From: Ignavibacterium sp037440165
Lineage (GTDB): Bacteria > Bacteroidota > Ignavibacteria > Ignavibacteriales > Ignavibacteriaceae
DNA: 64,000 nucleotides
Assembly: GCF_037440165.1 (NCBI RefSeq)
Contig: NZ_JBBIUQ010000002.1
Location: forward strand, 62,001-126,000
Direction: 5' to 3'
The position numbers were made by a program, and so were the translations under genes. The notes under the pieces were generated by a model. That model was not told the DNA's origin, did not search any database, and saw only the letters and a list, made by a program, of their open reading frames with translations. Positions 8,359-16,232 of this stretch are shown here, one piece after another (position 1 is the stretch's first letter; each line of letters starts with the position of its first letter).

Positions 8359-9585
8359 TTATGCTGCTAATATTTGATGAATTCTTGTTTTGTTATTTGC
8401 GTAAGTGATTGCTGTTTCTAATGATATTTTCTTCTCCAAATATAATCTCTTTAAATCTTGTTCCATAGTGATCATTCCCTGTGCGCCTCCCTGGTTCATC
8501 ATCATATATATTTCACTCGTATTGTTATTCTTAATTGCGGCTTTAACACTTGGTGTAACAATCAATACTTCCTTAGCAAGAACTCGTTTACCATCAAGAC
8601 TTGGAACAAGTTTTTGAGATACTATTGAAATAAGTACATCAGCTAATCTGTTTCTTACACGTTCTTGTTCTGTTGGATGAACTTCAGCTATAATTCTGTC
8701 GATGGATTCAACTGCTGAAGATGTGTGAAGAGTTGAGAAAACTTTATGACCAGTATCTGTAACTTCCAGAGCAGCCATAATTGTATCAGGGTCTCTCATT
8801 TCACCAACGATGATGATATCCGGATCCTGTCTTAACGCCTGAACAATTCCATCTTTAAATGTTGCAACATCTCTTCCTACTTCTCGATGCTTAATTAACG
8901 AAACATTTGAAGTGTGCACATATTCAATTGGAGCAGCAATAATAATTATGTGGCAGGGATCAAATTTGTTATGATGATCTACTATTGAATCAAGTGTTGT
9001 TGATTTACCCGAACCAGTAATACCTGTAATAAGAGACAATCCAAATTTTATATATCCATGACTCATTGTTCTTACTACATTAGGATGGAATTCAAGACTT
9101 GCAAGAGGTCTGATATTTTGATTGATTGCTCTCATATTTAGAGTAAGTGTATCCAGATCAAAATATGCATCTGCTCTGAATCTGACATTTACATTTCTTC
9201 TCTCATAAAGAAATGTATAACTGAAATCGAGATTTTTATTTTCCCAAAGATGTTTTCTCTGATTAGAGTTAAGTAGATTAATTATAATTGTTGCGGCTTC
9301 ATCATCTGAGAACTGAGGTAGATCTTTTGCTCTTTCTTTATTACCATAAATGCGCATCCAGATATAACCACAATTTCCGTGACCACCAACTTCAATATCC
9401 GAAGCATCGCGTTCAATCATGCTTGTGAGAAATTTATTGAAAAGTTTTCGGAGAAGTATTTTATCCTGATCTTTTATCTTATCTATATTTTCAATAATAT
9501 AATGAACTCTATCAGGACCAAACAGACCTTCGGGAATTGTTCTACAAAAAACTTCAAGTACTTTTTTTTCTTCTTGAACGTTCAC
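8359..9585 (-). CDS. pilT: PilT-like pilus retraction ATPase
   Basis: A 408-residue hexameric secretion-ATPase family member, expected in the cytoplasm at the pilus base, where it drives pilus disassembly. Walker A is GITGSGKST (188-196), Walker B is GEMRD (261-265) and a His box HTSS lies near 287. The Asp box, normally EDPIEY, reads AAPIEY at 217-222: both acidic residues are replaced. The N-terminal PAS-like domain has about 40 extra residues compared with classical PilT. The start is GTG at 9585 with GGGAG upstream. The gene follows pilB after an AT-rich 144-base gap, so it may have its own promoter, and is tightly packed with the downstream genes. PilU-like function is possible. Confidence 0.9.
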   Translation of the reverse strand: MNVQEEKKVLEVFCRTIPEGLFGPDRVHYIIENIDKIKDQDKILLRKLFNKFLTSMIERDASDIEVGGHGNCGYIWMRIYGNKERAKDLPQFSDDEAATIIINLLNSNQRKHLWENKNLDFSYTFLYERRNVNVRFRADAYFDLDTLTLNMRAINQNIRPLASLEFHPNVVRTMSHGYIKFGLSLITGITGSGKSTTLDSIVDHHNKFDPCHIIIIAAPIEYVHTSNVSLIKHREVGRDVATFKDGIVQALRQDPDIIIVGEMRDPDTIMAALEVTDTGHKVFSTLHTSSAVESIDRIIAEVHPTEQERVRNRLADVLISIVSQKLVPSLDGKRVLAKEVLIVTPSVKAAIKNNNTSEIYMMMNQGGAQGMITMEQDLKRLYLEKKISLETAITYANNKTRIHQILAA

Positions 9586-9729
9586 AAAACTCCCTGAAAT
9601 TTATTTTACATATATAATATTATATATAAAACTATACCAGACTTAGAAAAAAGTTTTAATTACTTTTAGATTTTTTTTTAATCTGATATCCTTATTTGTA
9701 AGGTAAATTTTACAAGCTGCAATAAAATT

Positions 9730-11523
9730 TTACTGTTCTGTAGTATTAGCAAGAACTTCTTCAATTGAAGTTAAACCCATTTTCACTTTTTCTAAGCCAG
9801 CTTCCCTCAGAGTGAGTGTTCCGTCTTTCTTTGCTTGTTCACGAATTTTCTCTTCATCAACCTCTTCACCAGCTTTAACAATAATATGTCTGATTTCTTT
9901 TGTAAAGTATAATGCTTCGTGAATAGCAATTCTTCCTTTATATCCGGTGTGATTACATTGTTCGCATCCTGCTGCCTGGTAAATCGTATAGTTTCTCCAT
10001 TCTGCAATATTTAAACCGGCAGCGTTCATTAAGTCTTCATCAAAATTAGCTACTTTTTTCTTACAATTATTACACAATCTTCTGATAAGTCTTTGTGCAA
10101 CTATAAGATTAATTGCATAAGCGATAAGGAAAGGTTCAATTCCCATTTTATATAATCTTGATACTGCACTTGGAGCATCATTCGTGTGAAGTGTTGAAAA
10201 GGTTAAGTGGCCAGTGTTCGCAAGTTTAATAGCAGTTTCTGCTGTTTCTCTATCTCTCATCTCACCAACTAATACTATATCAGGGTCGTGACGAAGTATT
10301 GATCTGATTGCTTGTTCGAAGTTCATCTTAAAACCAATCTTCAGCTGCCGGGCACCTTCAATTACATATTCAACAGGGTCTTCAACAGTTAGTACGTTTA
10401 CTTCAGGCGTAATTACCTGATAAATTGCAGCTACTAATGTTGTACTCTTACCACTTCCCGTCGGACCAGTAAGAATAACCATTCCCTGTGGTTCATTGAT
10501 TGCTTTCTCAAATGCTTTTTTTGCATGGCCAGCAAGACCAAGTTTATCAAGGTCTTTAATAACTTTTCTGTCATCAAGAATTCTTATTACAACGCTTTCA
10601 AATTTATTTCGGAGTTCTGTTCCAACCATCGGAAGAATAGAAACTCTGAATCTGATAATATGATTATCAATTTCTCTTTGAATAAAACCATCCTGGGCCA
10701 TTTCTCTTTCAAATCTATCCATTCCTTTCGAGCGATCTTTCACTACAGCAACGACAGCTTCAGGCAATGTATTTTCTTGTTTGTGCCATAGTTGAAGATT
10801 ACCATCAATTCTGAACATAATATCAGTTTTATTTCCTGAGCGTGGAATGAAGTGAATATCACTTGCTCCTTTTCTTACACCTTCTATCAAAGCACCTTCA
10901 ACAAGATTTATAAGTGCGCTGCGATTTATTTCAGCTTCAAGTTCCTGTTCATCAATTCCACCTTCATCAATAGGCGATTCAAGAAATTCATGCTGTTCTT
11001 TTTCTAATTCTTTAAGAAATTCATTTTCAGGCGGGAAAAGAATGTTCTTTAATTTTTCAAAATCCTTTTTCTTTATGAAAACTACTTCATGCTTCTTGGC
11101 ATTTAATCCGAAAGCAATTTTTGCAATATCTCTGTCGGTTGGATCAGTAGCAGCTAAAATGAGTTTGTCACGATTCCGTTCATCAAACATAAAAGGAATA
11201 ATTTCCTTTTCAATCATCGACCTCTTTAAATTTTCTCCTCCACCATCAACAAGGTTTCGTATTAATTGCAATCTGTTCTCAGAAATATCTTCCGGTTTGG
11301 TTTCAAGCTCGCGAAATGCATATAAAATTGCAACTTCACGAAAAATCTGATCGTGATCATAACCGAAATCCTGCACAAGAATCTGCGCAAGATTTCTTTT
11401 TACTTTACTTTTATCATTATTCTTGGCGTTGAGTGCCCTCTCAAGAGTCTGAGCATCGATTACCCCCTTTTTATAAAGGAGATAACCGATTTTGTCACTC
11501 ATTTCAAGATTTGTATCGATCAT
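9730..11523 (-). CDS. pilB: PilB/GspE-type assembly ATPase
   Basis: A 597-residue extension ATPase that powers pilin polymerisation at the inner membrane. The N-terminal about 160 residues form an MshEN-like/GSPII_E_N region, followed by the N2 and RecA-like domains with Walker A GPTGSGKST (353-361), an intact Asp box EDPVEY (381-386), Walker B GEMRD (420-424) and the zinc-binding cysteines C484, C487, C520 and C523. Length fits the family. Its start overlaps the pilC stop by four bases (ATGA). With PilT, PilC and the PilMNOP fusions it forms a near-complete pilus motor. GspE of a type II system is the alternative, but the adjacent pilT favours a pilus. Confidence 0.95.
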   Translation of the reverse strand: MIDTNLEMSDKIGYLLYKKGVIDAQTLERALNAKNNDKSKVKRNLAQILVQDFGYDHDQIFREVAILYAFRELETKPEDISENRLQLIRNLVDGGGENLKRSMIEKEIIPFMFDERNRDKLILAATDPTDRDIAKIAFGLNAKKHEVVFIKKKDFEKLKNILFPPENEFLKELEKEQHEFLESPIDEGGIDEQELEAEINRSALINLVEGALIEGVRKGASDIHFIPRSGNKTDIMFRIDGNLQLWHKQENTLPEAVVAVVKDRSKGMDRFEREMAQDGFIQREIDNHIIRFRVSILPMVGTELRNKFESVVIRILDDRKVIKDLDKLGLAGHAKKAFEKAINEPQGMVILTGPTGSGKSTTLVAAIYQVITPEVNVLTVEDPVEYVIEGARQLKIGFKMNFEQAIRSILRHDPDIVLVGEMRDRETAETAIKLANTGHLTFSTLHTNDAPSAVSRLYKMGIEPFLIAYAINLIVAQRLIRRLCNNCKKKVANFDEDLMNAAGLNIAEWRNYTIYQAAGCEQCNHTGYKGRIAIHEALYFTKEIRHIIVKAGEEVDEEKIREQAKKDGTLTLREAGLEKVKMGLTSIEEVLANTTEQ

Positions 11524-12896
11524 GTTATGTTTTGCTCGAGTTGATTACTTATTTGTACTGTTCCCGGAGTTTTGGGTCTTACTGTGGCAGTTTCAGCTGA
11601 TACTAATGTTAATGCAATCATAACTATCATAATTATCATAGCAATAGCAACCTGAATAATTTCAATCAGGTTTTTAAGCTTGTAAACAGTTTCAGCTTCA
11701 TAGTAATTAGCTAATTGCAATGCAGTATTTTTAATTGTTCCTGTTTCCTCTCCAGAGTGAAATCTTGATAATGCAGTTTCAGTAAATACTCCCGATGCTT
11801 CAAATGCTTCTGTTACTCCGATACCTTTTTTAATCATAAGCGGAATAGCAACATTTTTAATTCTGTCTTCGAAATATCTGTTACCTGCAGCTTCGGCAGC
11901 AATTCTGATTGGTTCAATACTTTCAGCAGAGCCGCTGTACAATGCATAGAACACACGACAAAATACTTCGATTAATGATTTATGAATCAAAGGTCCGATA
12001 ACAGGTAAAGTTAAAATCCATTTATCAATAAGATAAGCACCCTTGTCAGTTCTTGAAAAATAGAACAACCCTACTGGCGGAATAATTAAAAATGCCGTTA
12101 CAAGATAAGGATTCTCAACTAAAAAGTCACTAATCTTCAAGGTGAAAGCAGTCATCGGTGGAAGCTCAACTCCGAAACGAACAAACAACTTTGCTGTTTC
12201 AGGAAAGATATAACCAACATAAAAAATTACTGCAAGGAATAAAACAAACAAAGTAACTAACGGAGTAATTAGTGCGCTTCTTAAATTCTTCCTGAATTCT
12301 TGTCTTCGTTCAAGGAACTTTGCTGTTGCTTTATAAATCTCAGTCATATTACCAGACTTTGAAGCAAGACCAAGCATATATGCTGTAAATTTTCCAAACA
12401 CATCCTGATATTTTAAGAATGTAACCTGGCTGTCAGCACCTTTCTTAAGTTCATTATTAATTTCTTTAAGTGTATTCTTAAGAGTTGCATTCTGTGTATC
12501 ATTGATAAGAAGATTAAGTATTTCTCCGTAAGAAAGTTTTTGCTCAAGCAGCTCTGCACTTATCTTTACAAATGTTACAATTTCTGCCACAGGAGGTTTC
12601 GCCTGGAAGTCAATTAATTTCTGATTAACAGAAATTACTTTATATCCAAGTCGGGTTAAAGCATCTTCAACTTCTTTTTTGTTGAATGCTTTCTGTTCAC
12701 CTTTAATTGGTTTGTCATTTCCCTTCTGAGCTTTGTAGAGAAAAGATCTTTTCTTTTCAATCGAAAGAACTTTTAATTGATTTTTCTCAGCAAGTGCAGC
12801 AAGTTTTTTCTTTCCTTCACTGAAAGCAGAAGCTGAAAGAGTTCCGGTTATTGTCTGACCGTTAACTTTTTGAGCCGTGAATTTGAATTCAATCAT
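11520..12896 (-). CDS. pilC: PilC/GspF-like inner-membrane platform protein
   Basis: A 458-residue polytopic protein. Two T2SSF domains (about 125-245 and 315-440) are separated by transmembrane helices near 205-230 and 265-285, with a last helix near 415-435. The N-terminal about 110 residues are a Lys-rich cytoplasmic extension that is larger than usual. PilC anchors the PilB and PilT hexamers to the membrane and takes part in pilin insertion. It is the first gene of the packed block and is followed by pilB with an ATGA overlap. The 335-base upstream gap separates it from the pilin terminator. Confidence 0.92.
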   Translation of the reverse strand: MIEFKFTAQKVNGQTITGTLSASAFSEGKKKLAALAEKNQLKVLSIEKKRSFLYKAQKGNDKPIKGEQKAFNKKEVEDALTRLGYKVISVNQKLIDFQAKPPVAEIVTFVKISAELLEQKLSYGEILNLLINDTQNATLKNTLKEINNELKKGADSQVTFLKYQDVFGKFTAYMLGLASKSGNMTEIYKATAKFLERRQEFRKNLRSALITPLVTLFVLFLAVIFYVGYIFPETAKLFVRFGVELPPMTAFTLKISDFLVENPYLVTAFLIIPPVGLFYFSRTDKGAYLIDKWILTLPVIGPLIHKSLIEVFCRVFYALYSGSAESIEPIRIAAEAAGNRYFEDRIKNVAIPLMIKKGIGVTEAFEASGVFTETALSRFHSGEETGTIKNTALQLANYYEAETVYKLKNLIEIIQVAIAMIIMIVMIALTLVSAETATVRPKTPGTVQISNQLEQNIT

Positions 12897-13231
12897 TTCT
12901 TACTCGTGTTTGTTTTTATTAGTCAATCAATTTCAAATATAGTTCCAGAAATATCAGCTGTTTTTTATTCAATAATCGAATTTATTTATGTGTTTTTAAC
13001 AATCTATCTGAAAAAAAGAAATACTAAGTAAAAAATTCTTACAACTTTTTTAGTTAACAAAGCGATTTAATGCAGATGCATAGATTAGTATTCTGTGCAA
13101 CAAATAATTAATGTTTTATTTCTTTAAATATCAAATGTGTAGTTTAAGAATAGAAACAATTAAGTGATCGGTTCGTTTAAAAAAAGAGCTGACAAGTTAT
13201 TGCCAGCTCTTATTATACTCAGACTTTATAA
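12897..13231 (-). other. Intergenic region upstream of pilC
   Basis: 335 bases, very AT-rich, without a supported gene on either strand. It holds the pilin terminator (13179-13211) at one end and must carry the promoter of the pilC operon on the minus strand at the other. I could not identify a convincing -35/-10 pair or operator. Confidence 0.5.
13179..13211 (-). terminator. Rho-independent terminator of the pilin pair
   Basis: Read on the minus strand, AAGAGCTG (13211-13204) pairs with CAGCTCTT (13191-13184) around a 12-base loop, and the stem runs into a T-tract. It lies about 20 bases after the stop of the second pilin gene, so the abundant pilin transcript would stop here and the assembly genes would be transcribed separately or by read-through. 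Confidence 0.85.
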
Positions 13232-13597
13232 TTAGTCGTTAACTGCAGATACAATTGTCTGCGGACCAACTGTGGTTGTTACTGTCCAAGTATATTCATG
13301 TGGATCACCTGTAAGAACAACAGATGCTGAACTTACAGATGCAGACCAGCTGCCTGTTGGTGTTGAATCTAATGTTACTGGGATTTCCCAATTTGTGAAT
13401 TTATTTCCACCACCGCCCATTGCTTCTGGTTTCTTGTAATACTGCTGAGCTAATGCACCAAGATTTGTTCCTTCAGATACCATTGTATCTTTAGCTGATT
13501 CTTCAGCCATAGCATTGAAAAGATTGATACCAACTACTATTGCGATACCAACTATGATAACGCCAAGCACGATTAAGAGAAGTTGTTGTTGACCCAT
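13232..13597 (-). CDS. Atypical pilin-like protein, second copy
   Basis: A 121-residue protein beginning MGQQQLLLIVLGVIIVGIA, followed by a hydrophobic helix to about residue 28, an amphipathic helix (about 29-55, with AQQYYKKP) and a Ser/Thr/Val-rich C-terminal beta region. The layout is that of a type IV pilin, but the classical G/FTLIE cleavage site and the invariant Glu5 are absent. A Gly at position 2 is directly followed by QQQLLL, so cleavage after Met-Gly or simple Met removal could generate the mature N-terminus. It shares its first 18 residues with the gene 32 bases upstream and ends in a strong terminator. It is probably a major pilin or pseudopilin of the adjacent machine. Confidence 0.8.
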   Translation of the reverse strand: MGQQQLLLIVLGVIIVGIAIVVGINLFNAMAEESAKDTMVSEGTNLGALAQQYYKKPEAMGGGGNKFTNWEIPVTLDSTPTGSWSASVSSASVVLTGDPHEYTWTVTTTVGPQTIVSAVND

Positions 13598-13629
13598 TTT
13601 AGATCTCCTTTATTTGTTTTGTGAATGTG

Positions 13630-14013
13630 TTAATTAAGTACTTCAGTTTGAATATTACTTCCAACTACTGTTATCTTTACTTTAACTGAATCGCTGCCCG
13701 AAACCAGCTCATTTCCTACACCGATTATTTCAACCTTATCTGGCGGAGTTACTGTAGCCGTGTAAGATCCGTTATGAGTAGTTTTTAAATCGTTCGGGAC
13801 ATCCCAGCCAGCATAATTATATTGCCCACCCCCAAGAAGCTTCGCCTTTTTATAATACTGAATAGCAAGCGTTGCAATATTGTGAGCTTCATTAGTAACT
13901 ATATCTCTTTTGTTTTTAATTGACTGCTGTTTGAAAATCAAAATTCCAGCAACCACTGCTATCCCAACTATTATTACTCCAAGAACTATTAAAAGTAATT
14001 GTTGTTGTCCCAT
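13630..14013 (-). CDS. Atypical pilin-like protein, first copy
   Basis: A 127-residue paralogue of the following gene, with the same MGQQQLLLIVLGVIIVGIA start, a hydrophobic helix, the IQYYKKAK segment near 52-59 and a Gly-Gly-Gly linker before a diverged beta-rich C-terminus. The N-terminal helix is nearly invariant between the two copies while the C-terminal halves differ strongly, as in pilin pairs in which the helix packs in the core and the globular head is exposed. The classical prepilin peptidase motif is absent. The genes lie upstream of the pilC-pilB block on the same strand. Whether it forms the filament shaft or a minor subunit cannot be told. Confidence 0.8.
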   Translation of the reverse strand: MGQQQLLLIVLGVIIVGIAVVAGILIFKQQSIKNKRDIVTNEAHNIATLAIQYYKKAKLLGGGQYNYAGWDVPNDLKTTHNGSYTATVTPPDKVEIIGVGNELVSGSDSVKVKITVVGSNIQTEVLN

Positions 14014-14412
14014 TTTATTTAAGCCTCGCTATTTTTTAACTACATAATTTTTATGCCGATGTTTTTAGTGAAACTTTGATAATGATTTCAACATAATAGA
14101 TGCGTATCGGCAAAATCTACAAGCAATATTTACAAGAACATTTTCAATTCTTATCTATTAAACTTTGTCTATTCATTCGTGCTCGGTTTATATTGTTCAA
14201 AGAATTATGCCATGTAAATTGAAAGGAAACATAGGTTATTAAAGTAGTTATTGTTAGGAGAAATTAAGGCGTGTAAACAGGTTTTGAACTTTTTTCCGAT
14301 AGTTTTTACCGAATTTCAGTAAAAAATTCCTAGGATACAATTCTGATTAGGGGTCTTGAAATACTCAAAGGAAAAAATTTCTTACATAAAGTGTAATTTA
14401 TACCTACAAAAA
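14014..14412 (-). other. Intergenic region upstream of the pilin genes
   Basis: 399 AT-rich bases with no supported gene. Transcription of the pilins must start here on the minus strand. A TGGCAT-A-N4-TTTGA string on the minus strand (near 14199-14213) loosely recalls a sigma-54 site but lacks the required GC at -12. A short inverted repeat TTACA-N5-TGTAA lies at 14382-14396, just after the stop of the DUF2723 gene. Confidence 0.4.
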
Positions 14413-16209
14413 TTATTGTAAATATGATTTTAGTTCTGGACTGATTGTGTAATCAGGATATTCTTTTACTAATATAGAAAGAAACTTTTTAGCTTTATCA
14501 ACATTTTGATAATGTAATTCGTATCTCGCACGTGTTTCAATCATAAAGCCGATTAGCTGATAAATATATTCGTGAAAAATAGTCCTCTTTTCAAGAAATC
14601 GTATCTTTGGAAGTTCAGGATAATATTCGCTGTAGGAATTATCATTTGACAGTCTAAAGCAAAACCCTTCGGGAATTACTGTTTTTCCCCCAATATTATA
14701 TCTTCCTTTTTTGATGTAATCCTTAAATACATCGAAAGTTATATAATAGTCCTGACTTAATAGATTTTGAACTGAACCAAATTTTTTCTTAACATCAATT
14801 TTATATGAAGACCGAGGAAGCATTTCAACACCTAAAACTTCTACATCGCTTCTATAACCAAGTGCATACTGCAAAAAGAATGATGGGGCTGCAATAAGCG
14901 GCCAATCACTCGTAAGTAGAATTGAGTTTTGGGGTAATTGTTTGAGAATTGACCTTGCATAATCTTCAACCACATAATCGTTACTTCTATCGATTTCAGG
15001 ATAATTATTTATTACTTGCCAACCAATCAGAATTAAAAAAGATGCTATCAATAAGTAACTAAATTTCCTGGATAATTCTATTAATAAAGCAGAAATGACT
15101 GCTGCAGCGATAGTAAATAACAGAAAGATTACTAAAAAATATTCATCGATATCAGGAATTGAGTAGTTTAATACAAAGAACAGAGATGTGCCAATGATTA
15201 AGAGACAGATAATTCTTATTCTCCTTAAGAATGTAAACAAGAATATTAAACCACTAAATACAAAAATTATTATAAACCCAAATTCACCGCCTGTAAAACC
15301 ATTTTCTCTGTTAAAGCTTAATATTTTCAGAAATTGCATCGACTGTTGCCTTATTGAATCAACTCCCTGGAACATTTTGCTTTCATAATATTTCCCGCTC
15401 ACATAATCAACCAAAGCTCCAAAGGATTTAGGTTCATTCATAAAAGTAAACGGTGGATCACTTTGTGCTCTTAACATCATAATAATGTAAAAAGAGAATG
15501 CTATCGAGAAAGAAATTAGAAATAATTTTAAAAAATTAATGATAGAATGTTTTTGAAATTTATTAATTAAAAAAAACAGATAGATAGTTGCAGGCAGCAG
15601 ATAAAGAGTCATTAAGTGATTTGAAAAAGCTAAACCTATAAACAATGCCAGATAATACCATTCAATATTTTTTATTGTTTCGGACTTTGAATACATTATT
15701 AGCATTTTGAAAAGAAAGTAAAGAATTATGGAAGACAGAAATATTTGTAATGAGTAAACTTCTACTCGTGTTGCCTGCTTCCAAAATGTAATACTGAAAG
15801 CAAAAGTTAATCCGCCTATTATTGAAGAAAACAAAATTGTTGTATCACTAAATTTTAATGAAGATAAAAACGGAAACTTAGACTCGTTAAAAAAATACTT
15901 GAGATTAGAAAGAAGAAGTTCTATAATTTTAACCAATATTATTACAGAAAGTGCATTCAAGATGCATTGCAATAAATTTAATTGAAAAATAAGTGGTTGA
16001 GTAATTGGAATTTTAGAATATAGATAACCAGTGATTGCAAAAAGCGGATAACCGGTTGGATGTGCAATTCCCCAGGTTGCCTGAACAGCAGCTAATTCAC
16101 CAGAATCAATTTCGCCAATTGATCTTAATGTTGTGAGATAATAGATAATAAATGCAATTAATCCGATAATTAAAGAATAGTATTTGGTAAATAAAAATTT
16201 TAGGGACAT
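14413..16209 (-). CDS. DUF2723 family GT-C membrane protein (TMEM260-like, putative protein O-glycosyltransferase)
   Basis: A 598-residue polytopic inner-membrane protein. The first loop carries the family signature IGEIDSGELAAVQATWGIAHPTGYPLF (key residues D, S, G, E and the final AHPTGYPLF), which includes the acidic residue expected at the GT-C active site. About ten transmembrane helices follow up to residue 400, then a soluble C-terminal region of about 190 residues. Eukaryotic TMEM260 is a protein O-mannosyltransferase and bacterial members are thought to glycosylate exported proteins. It sits 23 bases after aspS, so it is probably co-transcribed with it. Its nearness to the pilin genes raises the possibility that pilins are substrates, which is inference only. 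Confidence 0.85.
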   Translation of the reverse strand: MSLKFLFTKYYSLIIGLIAFIIYYLTTLRSIGEIDSGELAAVQATWGIAHPTGYPLFAITGYLYSKIPITQPLIFQLNLLQCILNALSVIILVKIIELLLSNLKYFFNESKFPFLSSLKFSDTTILFSSIIGGLTFAFSITFWKQATRVEVYSLQIFLSSIILYFLFKMLIMYSKSETIKNIEWYYLALFIGLAFSNHLMTLYLLPATIYLFFLINKFQKHSIINFLKLFLISFSIAFSFYIIMMLRAQSDPPFTFMNEPKSFGALVDYVSGKYYESKMFQGVDSIRQQSMQFLKILSFNRENGFTGGEFGFIIIFVFSGLIFLFTFLRRIRIICLLIIGTSLFFVLNYSIPDIDEYFLVIFLLFTIAAAVISALLIELSRKFSYLLIASFLILIGWQVINNYPEIDRSNDYVVEDYARSILKQLPQNSILLTSDWPLIAAPSFFLQYALGYRSDVEVLGVEMLPRSSYKIDVKKKFGSVQNLLSQDYYITFDVFKDYIKKGRYNIGGKTVIPEGFCFRLSNDNSYSEYYPELPKIRFLEKRTIFHEYIYQLIGFMIETRARYELHYQNVDKAKKFLSILVKEYPDYTISPELKSYLQ

Positions 16210-16232
16210 GATTTTATAAATAATGATTTCTA

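Noticed and set aside
9668..9684. Terminator after pilB (AGATT hairpin)
   Set aside because: The stem is only five AT-only pairs, too weak for termination.
14199..14213. Possible sigma-54 promoter for the pilin genes on the minus strand (TGGCAT-N5-TTTGA)
   Set aside because: The -12 element lacks GC and no PilR-type regulator lies in the window, so the match is too weak.
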